This document shows, one piece after another, positions 38,469 to 46,975 of a stretch of DNA of 64,000 bases. The notes below the pieces were generated by a model. It was not told the DNA's origin and ran no database searches. It saw only the letters and a list, made by a program, of their open reading frames with translations. The DNA is taken from contig JACQDN010000031.1 in the NCBI GenBank assembly GCA_016201105.1, positions 19,111 to 83,110 on the forward strand, given 5' to 3'. Origin of the DNA: Pseudomonadota bacterium (GTDB lineage Bacteria > Pseudomonadota > Alphaproteobacteria > Micropepsales > Micropepsaceae). The stretch's first letter is position 1. Every line of letters starts with the position of its first letter. Position numbers and translations under genes: made by a program.

Positions 38469-39110
38469 ATGACGACTTCGCGCCGGATCATCGTTCTCTT
38501 TGGCCTGACCCTTGCGCTGATCCTGCCCGATCTCGGCCCTACCCGCTTCTTGCCGAATGTCGCCGGTTTCGATCCGGCCTTCGTGCACGAATGGTTCTGG
38601 TGGGGTTTGCTCGCCGTCGTCTTGTTCTACGTTTTGTTGGTCGAGGCGCGGCCCCTGTCGTCGATCGGATTCAAACGGCCGGGCTGGGGTGTGCTTTGGG
38701 CGGTCCCGGTAGGCATTCTGCTCGTCGCCGGGATCGTCGCGATCTACGCGGTTGTGTTCCCCGCTTTGCATCTCGAGGCCAATGTGAATGCCGGCAAAGC
38801 CATCATGGCGCAGCCGTTTTGGTTTCGTTTCCTGCTCGTCACGCGCGCGGCGTTCATGGAGGAGACCTTGTTCCGCGGTTACGGCATCGAGCGATTGGAC
38901 GAATTGACGGGCAATCGTTGGCTCGCCGGCTTGCTCACTTGGGCCGCGTTCACACTCGCGCATCTGAGCACCTGGGGTTGGGCACAGCTCATCGTGGCCG
39001 GATGGGGCGGGCTGGTGCTGACCGCCCTCTATCTATGGCGGCGGAATTTGCCGACCAACATGCTGGCGCACTGGATTACCGACGCGGCGGGTTTTTTGCT
39101 GCCGCACTGA
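38469..39110 (+). CDS. CPBP-family intramembrane glutamic endopeptidase
   Basis: A 213-residue membrane protein with the abortive-infection/CAAX-prenyl-protease-like (Rce1) signature: Glu131-Glu132 and Arg136 in FMEETLFRGYGIERLDEL, Phe161 and His165 in FTLAH, and His201/Asp205 in HWITD. There are about six hydrophobic helices (ILFVFGLTLALIL-like IIVLFGLTLALILPD, WFWWGLLAVVLFYVLLVEA). ATG has GAGGAGGGA upstream. Substrates of bacterial CPBP proteins are mostly unknown. The gene converges on an unknown exported protein with a 6-base gap. Confidence 0.85.
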   Translation: MTTSRRIIVLFGLTLALILPDLGPTRFLPNVAGFDPAFVHEWFWWGLLAVVLFYVLLVEARPLSSIGFKRPGWGVLWAVPVGILLVAGIVAIYAVVFPALHLEANVNAGKAIMAQPFWFRFLLVTRAAFMEETLFRGYGIERLDELTGNRWLAGLLTWAAFTLAHLSTWGWAQLIVAGWGGLVLTALYLWRRNLPTNMLAHWITDAAGFLLPH

Positions 39111-39116
39111 GAGACG

Positions 39117-40754
39117 TCAGCGTCCCACCGCCGTCATACCCTGAAACGGCACCTGATCGCCCATGTTTTCGATCAGCGCGCGGATGTCGATAGGCGGCGG
39201 ATCGTTGATGCCGGAGCCTTTGACGTGCTTGTTCAGCTCGTCGATCGAAAAGCCCATCTGGATGTCGTAGGTGCGGTCGGGCTGGTTGCGCAGACGCTGT
39301 TCGGCCACATACCACTTGCCCTTGTCCTTGCCGTCCGGGCAAGAGGCGCGCTCGTCGCCCTCCCCGCCCCAACGCAATTCGACGCAGTGATAGGGATCGA
39401 ACGAGATCTTGAACATACGGCGGATCAAGTCGTCGAAGGTCATCGCCACCGGGCGCTTGCCGGAGCTGAGATAGGTGATGGTGCAGGTTTGCGATTTCTG
39501 ATCGTAAGCCTTGAGCAGATCGCGCCTCAGATCGACGCCGTCATAAACGATACGCGGATCGCGGTGGATCCACAGATCGATCATCTCGGCCATGTCCTTG
39601 TAGAATTGCGCGGTGGCCGTTTTGATGCGCGCATCGCGCGAGGGTGTCGAATATTCCTCCCACTCCTCGTTCGCCGAACCGTAGATGTTGTCCGGCAGGC
39701 GCGAAGGATGCGCCTTGTTGGCGATACCGTCCTTGATCGCAAGATCGACATATTGCGCGCGATCGTTGAGATCGTTGCACAAGGTCTGCATCGTCATATT
39801 CATTTCGTAGATGGGGTTGTAATCCATCTTGCCGCCGGAAACCGCAACACGGACGTATTCATAGAACCCGAGCTCGATGTCGTTGTAGATCCATTTCGCC
39901 TTCTTCACGTCGAGCTTCGGGTTGTCCTGGGTGCCCGAATACTGAATCAGCGAATAATCGGGAATCTGATCGTTCTCCGCCATCGCGATATGCCCGCCGA
40001 GCAGAACGCCGAACTTGTCGCGGTGAGCGCCGACAAGCTTCATCGGCCGCCAATTCTTGAAGCCGCCGCCGAGGCGCGCGGGGCTTTGGCCGAACTGCGC
40101 TCCGTAGACGCTGCGGGTAATCGTGAAATCGGGATGCGCGTCCATGTAGTAGGCGCGGCCATCTCCATCGACCTTGTAGACGATGCCGACATGACCGTTC
40201 ACGTCATAGACGATGGTACCGGGGTGGATGGAGCCCGGCTGTATTGCGGGCGAGTAGAAATCCGACAACACACCCTTCTTTTCGCTGGCATCGGTGCGAT
40301 AGGTGCCGGAGAAAACGGTGCTCAAGAGTTCGAGCAGCGCATTGGGCCCGTTGATGCCGCCGCCGCGGTCGACGATGTCGTGCCGGGAGGTCGCCCGGTT
40401 TGCCGTCTTGGTATAGCGAAGATCGCCGCCCTCGCCGCTCACTCCGTTCACGAAGCCGAACGGCAGGCCATTTTTCCAGGCGTAATAGGCGCGCAGGAGA
40501 TAGGGCAGCTTCGCGCAATCGACATCGATATCGACAAAGGATTGATCGGTGTTGCGGAAGGGATTGGCGGGATTGCGCAGGCAGCTTTGCGAGGAGCTGC
40601 AATTGGTTTCGCCGATGGCTTGCACGAAAGCGGAGAAGCCTTTCTCGTCGGCTTCGCTCCAATGGTCTTTCTTGATGCGCCACGAAGCGGCATCCGCGCT
40701 CGCCACGAGCACCGGACACAAAAGAAAAATCGCCGCGAAGAACGCCGCGCGCAT
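39117..40754 (-). CDS. Unknown exported protein with possible NlpC/P60-like Cys-His site
   Basis: A 545-residue precursor with a clear signal peptide (MRAAFFAAIFLLCPVLVASA, cleavage near ADA-AS); the start at 40754 is chosen for this reason over the codon at 40811. I do not recognise the family. Two segments resemble a papain-like cysteine hydrolase: Cys80 at the head of a helix (DVDCAKLPYLLRAYYAWKNG) and, about 110 residues later, PGTIVYDVNGHVGIVYKVDG with His188, a pattern common in NlpC/P60 and CHAP domains, then YYMDAHPD. Several further cysteines occur, consistent with periplasmic disulfides. It follows a smaller exported protein gene by 75 bases and may form an operon with it. Confidence 0.75.
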   Translation of the reverse strand: MRAAFFAAIFLLCPVLVASADAASWRIKKDHWSEADEKGFSAFVQAIGETNCSSSQSCLRNPANPFRNTDQSFVDIDVDCAKLPYLLRAYYAWKNGLPFGFVNGVSGEGGDLRYTKTANRATSRHDIVDRGGGINGPNALLELLSTVFSGTYRTDASEKKGVLSDFYSPAIQPGSIHPGTIVYDVNGHVGIVYKVDGDGRAYYMDAHPDFTITRSVYGAQFGQSPARLGGGFKNWRPMKLVGAHRDKFGVLLGGHIAMAENDQIPDYSLIQYSGTQDNPKLDVKKAKWIYNDIELGFYEYVRVAVSGGKMDYNPIYEMNMTMQTLCNDLNDRAQYVDLAIKDGIANKAHPSRLPDNIYGSANEEWEEYSTPSRDARIKTATAQFYKDMAEMIDLWIHRDPRIVYDGVDLRRDLLKAYDQKSQTCTITYLSSGKRPVAMTFDDLIRRMFKISFDPYHCVELRWGGEGDERASCPDGKDKGKWYVAEQRLRNQPDRTYDIQMGFSIDELNKHVKGSGINDPPPIDIRALIENMGDQVPFQGMTAVGR

Positions 40755-40829
40755 TGGAAGACATCCCACCGCCACCGGAGTGAGCGTCCCAGCGGACTTA
40801 CGCCCGGTCAAGCCGGAACAGCAGCGTGG

Positions 40830-41270
40830 TTAGTGGGTTTTCGAGTTCTCTGCGGGCGCCTGCGGAGGTTCCCCCGGACAGGTGGGATCGGGATTGAGCG
40901 CCTGGCTGATCCCGTTCACCGCGATTTTCACCCGGACCCGGTCCAGGTTGCGCGAATGGGTCAGGATTTCGGGGACAACGGTCTCGCTCGCCATGCCGAC
41001 CGTGATGGAATCGGATGGAACATCGGCGGAAACGACGGGATTTCCGTACACATCCGAGCCGCCCACATAATCGACGCCGGTCGCCTTCTGGCAGGGTCCG
41101 TCCCAGCTATCGATGCCCGTGAGGATGGAATCCGGGCGGGTGGAGACCCCCGCGAGAGCGTCTCCCAGAAGGGGCATGACGAAGCAAAAGGCGGCTGCGA
41201 CGAAGATCGCGCCCGAGGGAAAACGCCCCGACCAAAGCCGCCTCGTGAAATATTCGTGCGTTCGCCTCAT
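40830..41270 (-). CDS. Unknown small exported or membrane-anchored protein
   Basis: A 146-residue protein with a basic N-terminus (MRRTHEYFTRRLWSGRFPSG) and one hydrophobic segment (AIFVAAAFCFVMPLLGDALA) that is either a signal peptide or a membrane anchor. The remainder is hydrophilic and ends in a Pro-rich tail (NPDPTCPGEPPQAPAENSKT); three cysteines lie in the whole protein, two after the hydrophobic segment. AAGGG lies about six bases upstream of the ATG. No family is recognised. It is upstream of and probably co-transcribed with the 545-residue exported protein. Confidence 0.7.
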   Translation of the reverse strand: MRRTHEYFTRRLWSGRFPSGAIFVAAAFCFVMPLLGDALAGVSTRPDSILTGIDSWDGPCQKATGVDYVGGSDVYGNPVVSADVPSDSITVGMASETVVPEILTHSRNLDRVRVKIAVNGISQALNPDPTCPGEPPQAPAENSKTH

Positions 41271-41373
41271 TCACCCTTCTCAGAAATTGCGTGACTTCTC
41301 GGTCGAAGCCAAGTATGAACCTCGTCCATAAACAGACCGTGTCTTTTCGAGAGCGGCCAAGTTCAGGGAGTTG

Positions 41374-41400
41374 GCAAAGGCCGGGCAACCGGCCTTTTGC
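41374..41400 (+). terminator. Strong stem-loop with GCAA loop and T-run
   Basis: AAAGGCCGG (41376-41384) and CCGGCCTTT (41389-41397) form a perfect 9-bp stem closed by a GCAA tetraloop and followed by a T, giving a TTTT run. The structure works on both strands. It lies between divergent genes, 216 bases before the purine permease start. The rest of the 345-base gap between 41271 and 41615 is repeat copy B and no gene. Confidence 0.7.
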
Positions 41401-41408
41401 ATTTCTCC

Positions 41409-41593
41409 ACCCTCCCCTTGAGGGAGGGTCGAAATTTGCGTCAGCAAATTTCGGGGAGGGGTCATGCTGCGCCCTTCAAAAGCAACCGACCTATTTTCAG
41501 GAATCAGATCTTTTCAGCAACACGGCACGACCCCTCTCCGAAAAATCTTCGGCTGCCGCCTCAGATTTTTCGACCCTCCCTCAAGGGGAGGGT
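41409..41593. repeat. Bipartite palindromic intergenic repeat, copy B
   Basis: Same architecture as copy A: left unit 41409-41465 (ACCCTCCCCTTGAGGGAGGG to GGGGAGGGGTCAT) and inverted right unit about 41528-41593. The spacer begins with sequence whose reverse complement contains TTGCTTTTGAAG, the core also present in copy A, so whole elements are related in opposite orientations. It ends 22 bases before the permease start codon. Confidence 0.9.
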
Positions 41594-41615
41594 AAAAGAA
41601 GAATCGGGGGACGCG

Positions 41616-42905
41616 ATGTTCGAAAAACTGTTCGGCTTGAAGGCGAATCACACGACGCTGCATCGCGAGCTGGTGGCGGGCGCGACCACCTTTCTCACGA
41701 TGGCTTACATCATGTTCGTTAACCCGAAGATTCTGGCGGCCGCCGGAATGGATGAGGGCGCGGTGTTCGTCGCGACTTGCGTCGCTTGCGCCATCACGAC
41801 GCTCATCATGGGCCTCTATGCGAATTTGCCGGTAGCGCTCGCGCCCGGCATGGGCCTCAACGCCTATTTCGCCTTCACGGTCGTGCCCGCGCTCGGCGGC
41901 GACTGGCGACTGGCGCTCGGCTGCGTCTTTCTCTCGGGCATTCTCTTCGTCGCGCTGTCGATTTCACCGGCGCGCGAATGGATGATCAATGCCATTCCCA
42001 AAAGCCTGAAACTCGCCATCGCCGCGGGCATCGGGCTCTTCCTCGCGCTGATCGGCTTCATCAATGCAGGCATCGTCGTTGCCAGTCCTGCCACCTTGAT
42101 CCGGGAAGGTGTGCTAACCAGCCCGAAGGTCTGGATTGCCGCGGGCGCTTTCGTGCTGATGTTCGCGCTGGCGGCGCGCGGCGTGATCGGCGCGGTGCTG
42201 ATTGGCATCGTGGCGGCGACCATCATGTCGGTGATTGCGGGGTTGCAGACCTTTTCCGTCATCGCCGGCGTGCCGCCTTCGATCGAACCGACCTTCCTGC
42301 AGATGCATTTCGGCGGCGCCTCGGGCGCGGCCATCGCCACGGTCGTCTTTGTGTTTCTCCTGATCGACATGATGGATACGTCGGGCACACTGACCGCCGT
42401 GGCCCATCAGGCCAAACTGCTCGACGCCAAAGGCCACCTGCCCAATGCGCGCAAGCCGCTGACGACCGACGCGCTCGGCACCGTGATCGGGGCTGTGCTC
42501 GGTACCTCGCCCGTCACCGCCTACATCGAAAGCGCAGCCGGCATTCAGGCCGGCGGACGCACGGGATTGACGGCTGTGGTTGTCGCCGCACTTTTTCTGC
42601 TGAGCCTGTTCTTCAGCCCGCTGGCGACCGCCGTCCCTGCCTACGCGACAGCGCCCGCCTTGGTGTTCGTCGCCGCGCTGATGGCGAAAGGCCTCAAGGA
42701 CATCGATTGGGACGATCTGACGGAAGCTGCCCCCGCGCTTGTCACGGCGATGGCCATTCCCTTCACCTTCTCCATCGCGGCCGGCATCGGGCTCGGCTTC
42801 ATCTCCTACGTGACGATCAAATTGGTGTCCGGCCGCGCCAAGGATGTGAACGCCGCCGTCGCCATCATCGCCGCGGCGTTTGTGGCGAAGATCGTGTTTG
42901 CGTAG
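41616..42905 (+). CDS. NCS2-family adenine/guanine/hypoxanthine permease
   Basis: A 429-residue inner-membrane transporter of the AzgA/GhxP/AdeQ branch of the nucleobase-cation symporters. It begins MFEKLFGLKANHTTLHRELV, has the helix-1 signature GATTFLTMAYIMFVNPKIL, ALAPGMGLNAYFAFTV, AIPKSLKLAIAAGIGLFLAL, the substrate-site segment FLLIDMMDTSGTLTAVAHQA and GTSPVTAYIESAAGIQAGGR. About 12 to 14 helices are evident. The start at 41616 (GGGGGA upstream) is chosen because upstream in-frame codons lie in the intergenic repeat. Which purine it carries cannot be told. Confidence 0.93.
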   Translation: MFEKLFGLKANHTTLHRELVAGATTFLTMAYIMFVNPKILAAAGMDEGAVFVATCVACAITTLIMGLYANLPVALAPGMGLNAYFAFTVVPALGGDWRLALGCVFLSGILFVALSISPAREWMINAIPKSLKLAIAAGIGLFLALIGFINAGIVVASPATLIREGVLTSPKVWIAAGAFVLMFALAARGVIGAVLIGIVAATIMSVIAGLQTFSVIAGVPPSIEPTFLQMHFGGASGAAIATVVFVFLLIDMMDTSGTLTAVAHQAKLLDAKGHLPNARKPLTTDALGTVIGAVLGTSPVTAYIESAAGIQAGGRTGLTAVVVAALFLLSLFFSPLATAVPAYATAPALVFVAALMAKGLKDIDWDDLTEAAPALVTAMAIPFTFSIAAGIGLGFISYVTIKLVSGRAKDVNAAVAIIAAAFVAKIVFA

Positions 42906-42935
42906 CCCTCGCCGACGGAATCAGCGCTCGATGTT

Positions 42936-43784
42936 CTACTTGTGCGCTTTCTGCGGCTCCGCTTTCCGAATTGCCCTCAATTCGGAAACCAGGTTTAAAT
43001 CCTTGAGATACGGCGCGATTTCATCGACGGGCAATACAACCTCTTCCGCACATGCTTGAACGGCATGCGGCATAACGGGAGAAACGACGAGTCCCTTTTC
43101 CGATTGTAGCCAGAGAACGACTTCGTCGGAAAACTCAAACGGATCTTGACCGTCGACCACTTCGCGGCAGTTGTCAGACTCGTCGACCAGCCCTTTGGCT
43201 ACCTGGCGCTTGAATTTCGCCGTGTCGGCAACGGTCCAGGGATAGTGTTTTCTGTACAGTTTCGAGAGAATCGATGGCCGAGAATTGGCCGTGCCGTCGG
43301 AACTTTCCGTCGGAAGGAATCCCGGCTTGAACAGTTTTCCCCATACCAATTCGCTTCCCGTCGAGAGATCGAATGCTATCGGCGACAATTCACCGAAGTT
43401 CGGATGCGGGCCGCCGCAATTCTCGCTGGTATTCGTCTGGATGCTGAGATAGCGACTGGACAAATATACCACGTCCACTTCCACCCAATAACTGTCCTTG
43501 TCGGGTTTCTGGCTCGCTTCTTTGAGATCGCTCAAGCAGTCAGCATATTCCGTTCTCGCTTGTTTTTCCTTCGCGGCGAGCGCGGCGTTCACGCGCGACA
43601 TGACCTTGGCATCGGGGAAACGGATCAAGCGAGGATAGACCGCCTTGGCGCCCGCGGAGTGCAGCGGCACCACCGTCATCGAAGGCGTTGGTACTGCAAA
43701 GCTAGTTTCGCATGACATTGTCGCAAGGATCGCTGCACACAGAATGCTGGCAAATGCTGATTTGAATTCTACGGTCATATCCAT
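42936..43784 (-). CDS. DUF3298-domain exported protein
   Basis: A 282-residue protein with a signal peptide (FASILCAAILATMSCETSFA) and a DUF3298-like C-terminal region: a DUF4163-like first half (ADCLSDLKEASQKPDKDSYW, YLSSRYLSIQTNTSENCGG) followed by HPNFGELSPIAFDLSTGSEL and VWGKLF. The domain occurs in RsiV-like anti-sigma factors and lipoproteins, but function is unassigned here. Its start overlaps the rnj stop. A near-perfect Shine-Dalgarno GGAGGTGAT inside the rnj 3' end serves either ATG 43784 or ATG 43778. Confidence 0.8.
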   Translation of the reverse strand: MDMTVEFKSAFASILCAAILATMSCETSFAVPTPSMTVVPLHSAGAKAVYPRLIRFPDAKVMSRVNAALAAKEKQARTEYADCLSDLKEASQKPDKDSYWVEVDVVYLSSRYLSIQTNTSENCGGPHPNFGELSPIAFDLSTGSELVWGKLFKPGFLPTESSDGTANSRPSILSKLYRKHYPWTVADTAKFKRQVAKGLVDESDNCREVVDGQDPFEFSDEVVLWLQSEKGLVVSPVMPHAVQACAEEVVLPVDEIAPYLKDLNLVSELRAIRKAEPQKAHK

Positions 43785-45430
43785 ATCACCTCCACCCTGG
43801 TTACCGGCTTCTTGCCCCACACGTCGGCGGCTCTGCGGCGCGCGGCGCGGCGGACGGCTTCTTTGAGCGCGTCCTCGTCACCTTTCTTGGGATTGTAGCG
43901 GCGCACCGCTTCGGCGACAGCGTCGTGGATGTCGCCATGTACCGCTTCGGGAATGCCTTCGAGCATGATCGCCGGCTCACCTGCGATGCGCCCCTTCTGG
44001 TCCAGCACCAGCGTGATGCCGATGAACCCGGCGTAACCGATGGCGCGGCGGTTGCGCGCGACGCCGACGCCGGCTTCCACTTTCACCCGTCCATCGAGAT
44101 GCACGCGCCCTGAGGGCACTTCGTCGATCACTTGCGCGCGCCCTGGCGCCAGGCGGAGCATCTGGCCGTTCTCGATCACCACCGCCTGCGGCACCTGCAG
44201 CGAGCGCGCCAGGCGCGCATGCTCCGACATATGACGAAGCTCGCCATGCACCGGCACAGCGACCTTCGGGCGCACCCAGCGATACATTTCCGACAGTTCT
44301 TCGCGGCAGGGATGGCCGGAGACGTGCACGAAGTGATCCTCGACGGTCAGCACTTCCACACCCAGCGCGGAGAGCTTGTTGTGCAATTCGTGGATGGCGA
44401 TGTCGTTGCCCGGGATGATGCGCGAAGAAAAAATCACGGCATCGCCCGGCCCCAGCGCCACATTGGGATGGTCGCCCGAGGCGATGCGGGCGAGCGCCGC
44501 GCGCGGTTCGCCCTGGCTGCCGGTGCAGAGATAAAGCACGCGCGACGGCGGCAGATGCGCGGCATCGGCTTCGTCGATAGTGGTGGGAAAGTCGGCGAGA
44601 TATCCGGTTGCTTTCGCGGCGCCCGTGATGCGGTGCATGGAGCGGCCGACCAGCGCCACGTCCCGGCCGTTGGCGCGCGCGGCTTTGGCGATAGTGTCGA
44701 GGCGCGCGACGTTGGAGGCGAATCCCGTTACCGCCACGCGGCCTTTCAGCGTGCCGATCAACTGAGAGAGGCTTTCCTTCACGCGGGCTTCGGAGCCGGA
44801 ATGACCCTGCACCAGCGCATTGGTGGAATCGCAAACCAGCGCCAGCGCACCTTCGTCGCCCAATCTGCGAAACGCGTCGCCGTCGGTGGGATCGCCGATC
44901 AACGGATCGGGATCGAGCTTCCAGTCGCCCGTATGCACCACCATGCCAAGCGGCGTGCGGATGGCGAGCGCGTTGGGCTCGGGAATGGAATGGGTGATGG
45001 AGATGTATTCGATATCGAAGGGGCCGAATTTCAATTTTCCGCCCAGCGGCACGACGTTGACCCGCGCGCGATCGATGAGACCGACTTCCGCGAGCTTGTC
45101 GACGATCAACCGCGCCGTGAACGGCGTCGCATAGATGGGACATTTGAGATCGGGCCACAGATGGCCGATGGCGCCGATGTGGTCCTCATGAGCATGCGTG
45201 AGCACCATGGCGAGCACGTTCTCGCGCTGCTCGGCGAGGTAGCGGATGTCGGGCATGATGAGATCGACGCCCGGCGTATCGGTCTCGCGCCCGAACAGCA
45301 CGCCGCAATCGACGATGAGCCATTTACGATCGTCGGGCGGGCCGAAGCCGTAGGCGTTGAAATTCATGCCGATCTCGCCCGCGCCACCGAGCGGGAGAAG
45401 CACCAATTCATCTTGCGACGGAAAATTCAT
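43775..45430 (-). CDS. rnj: Ribonuclease J
   Basis: Metallo-beta-lactamase/beta-CASP exo- and endoribonuclease used in rRNA maturation and mRNA decay. The 551-residue protein has LLPLGGAGEIGMNFNAYGFG, the zinc motif THAHEDHIG (His79, His81, Asp83, His84), SIPEPNALAIRTPLGMVVHT-type metal motif with HTGDWKLDPDP, the beta-CASP region VCDSTNALVQGHSGSEARV, and the C-terminal motif VHVSGHPCREELSEMYRWVR and PVHGELRHMSEHARLA. Its start overlaps the coaX stop as TGATG. Confidence 0.95.
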   Translation of the reverse strand: MNFPSQDELVLLPLGGAGEIGMNFNAYGFGPPDDRKWLIVDCGVLFGRETDTPGVDLIMPDIRYLAEQRENVLAMVLTHAHEDHIGAIGHLWPDLKCPIYATPFTARLIVDKLAEVGLIDRARVNVVPLGGKLKFGPFDIEYISITHSIPEPNALAIRTPLGMVVHTGDWKLDPDPLIGDPTDGDAFRRLGDEGALALVCDSTNALVQGHSGSEARVKESLSQLIGTLKGRVAVTGFASNVARLDTIAKAARANGRDVALVGRSMHRITGAAKATGYLADFPTTIDEADAAHLPPSRVLYLCTGSQGEPRAALARIASGDHPNVALGPGDAVIFSSRIIPGNDIAIHELHNKLSALGVEVLTVEDHFVHVSGHPCREELSEMYRWVRPKVAVPVHGELRHMSEHARLARSLQVPQAVVIENGQMLRLAPGRAQVIDEVPSGRVHLDGRVKVEAGVGVARNRRAIGYAGFIGITLVLDQKGRIAGEPAIMLEGIPEAVHGDIHDAVAEAVRRYNPKKGDEDALKEAVRRAARRRAADVWGKKPVTRVEVIWI

Positions 45431-46221
45431 CAGGCGGCTGGCTTACCGCATTTCGAAGCATTGCGGGCGTGAATCATGATGAGGCCGCGGATGGTCAAAT
45501 CGGGGTCCAGATGATCGATGACGGAGGTCTGCTTGTAGAAGAGATTGGCAAGGCCGCCGGTTCCAATCACCGTCATGGGCTTGCCGAACTCTTCCTTGAT
45601 CCTGGCGACCAATCCCTCGATGAGTCCGACATAGCCCCAGTACAGGCCGGATTGCATAGCGGGCACCGTGTCCTTACCGATGATGTTTTGCGTGCGTTGA
45701 ATGGCAACTCGAGGCAGCATGGCCGCGCCCTGATGCAGCGCCTCGGCCGAAAGATTTGCACCCGGGGCAATGACGCCGCCTTCATAATCGCCCTTCTCGC
45801 TGATGATGTCGAAGGTCGTGGCCGTGCCGAAATCGACGACGATGAGCGCGCCTTTGTAGGTGGCGTGGGCTGCGACGGTGTTGACGAGACGATCGGCGCC
45901 CACTGCGTGCGGCCGGTCGGTATGGACCTCGATACCGAGATCGAGATTGGGATCGCCGACCACTAGCGGTTCGCACTTCAAATAACGGCAGCAGAAGAGG
46001 CGCAGATCGAACAACGCCGCCGGCACGACGGTCGCAATGATCGCGCAGTCGAAATCGTCGAAGTTCAGGCCTTGGATCTGCAGCAGCGGCACGAGCAAAA
46101 CGGCGTATTCGTCGGCGGTGCGCGTCGTTTCCGTCACCGCACGCCACTCGGCGCGTATCTCCTTGCCGTCATGGACGGCGAAAACGATGTTGGTGTTGCC
46201 GGCGTCGATCGCGAGTAGCAT
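45430..46221 (-). CDS. coaX: Type III pantothenate kinase
   Basis: First step of coenzyme A synthesis. The 263-residue ASKHA-fold enzyme shows the phosphate-1 motif [40 protein letters not shown], the phosphate-2 motif [40 protein letters not shown] and the adenosine-site region [13 protein letters not shown]. The start lies 7 bases after the birA stop, the conserved nuoN-birA-coaX-rnj order of alphaproteobacteria. Confidence 0.95.
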   Translation of the reverse strand: MLLAIDAGNTNIVFAVHDGKEIRAEWRAVTETTRTADEYAVLLVPLLQIQGLNFDDFDCAIIATVVPAALFDLRLFCCRYLKCEPLVVGDPNLDLGIEVHTDRPHAVGADRLVNTVAAHATYKGALIVVDFGTATTFDIISEKGDYEGGVIAPGANLSAEALHQGAAMLPRVAIQRTQNIIGKDTVPAMQSGLYWGYVGLIEGLVARIKEEFGKPMTVIGTGGLANLFYKQTSVIDHLDPDLTIRGLIMIHARNASKCGKPAA

Positions 46222-46228
46222 GGTCAGC

Positions 46229-46975
46229 TCAAAAGAAGACTTCGCCGGCAGCGATCACGCGGGATTTCCCCGCGCTTTCGCGCAGGATCAACGCGCCGGA
46301 ATCGTCAATGCCTTCGAACACGCCCGTGGTCTCCTCATTGGTGAGCCGCGCGCGGATACGCGAGCCCAGCATGGCGGCGCGCGAGAGCCAAGTATCGCGG
46401 ATCGGCGAAAAGCCCTTAGCGCGCCAGATGTCATACCATTTCGCGAAGGAGGCGGCGAGTTGGGTAAGCGCGTCGCGCGCCGAAGGGGCCGCCACGCGAA
46501 GCGCGCTGAGCGATGTGGCGGGAAATTCGGTGTCGGTGGGATGCTGCGCCAGGTTGACGCCGATGCCGATGGCGAGCCATTGCGGCACCGCCCCGCTGCT
46601 CGCGCTTTCCAAAAGGATGCCCGCGATCTTGCGTCCGTCCGCCAGCACGTCGTTCGGCCATTTGACCTGCACGTCATGGTGGGGCGCGTAGACCGAGACG
46701 GTGTCGCTGACGGCGAGCGCCGCGGCAAAAGAAAGCTGAGCGCATTGCGCTACCGGTTTGCCGGGATCGATCAGAACGGTAGCGGCGAGATTGCCGCTGG
46801 GAGAATCCCAGGCGCGGCCGCGCCTGCCCCGCCCTGCCGTCTGACGATCCGCCGCAATCCACACGGGCGCCTTGGCCCCGGCGGCTGCCATGCGGCGCGC
46901 TTCTTCATTGGTGGAATCGATCACGTCGAAATGCTTGAGCGCATAACCTTCCGGCCATGCCGGCTTGGTGCTCAC
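46229..46975 (-). CDS. birA: Biotin--protein ligase without DNA-binding domain
   Basis: Activates biotin as biotinyl-5'-AMP and attaches it to carboxylase carrier domains. The 248-residue protein starts near the catalytic domain ([15 protein letters not shown]), with the biotinyl-AMP loop [40 protein letters not shown] and a C-terminal SH3-like part ([20 protein letters not shown]). There is no N-terminal HTH, so it is a class I ligase and not a repressor. The GTG start at 46975 forms a four-base overlap with the nuoN stop; the much longer open frame is rejected. Confidence 0.93.
   Translation of the reverse strand: MSTKPAWPEGYALKHFDVIDSTNEEARRMAAAGAKAPVWIAADRQTAGRGRRGRAWDSPSGNLAATVLIDPGKPVAQCAQLSFAAALAVSDTVSVYAPHHDVQVKWPNDVLADGRKIAGILLESASSGAVPQWLAIGIGVNLAQHPTDTEFPATSLSALRVAAPSARDALTQLAASFAKWYDIWRAKGFSPIRDTWLSRAAMLGSRIRARLTNEETTGVFEGIDDSGALILRESAGKSRVIAAGEVFF

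Noticed and set aside
41271..41373. Possible purine riboswitch before the permease
   Set aside because: I cannot find the conserved three-way junction sequence elements of the purine aptamer; only the terminator-like stem is supported.
41397..41615. In-frame N-terminal extension of the purine permease
   Set aside because: The extension is read through repeat B, and the family N-terminus starts at 41616 with a ribosome binding site.
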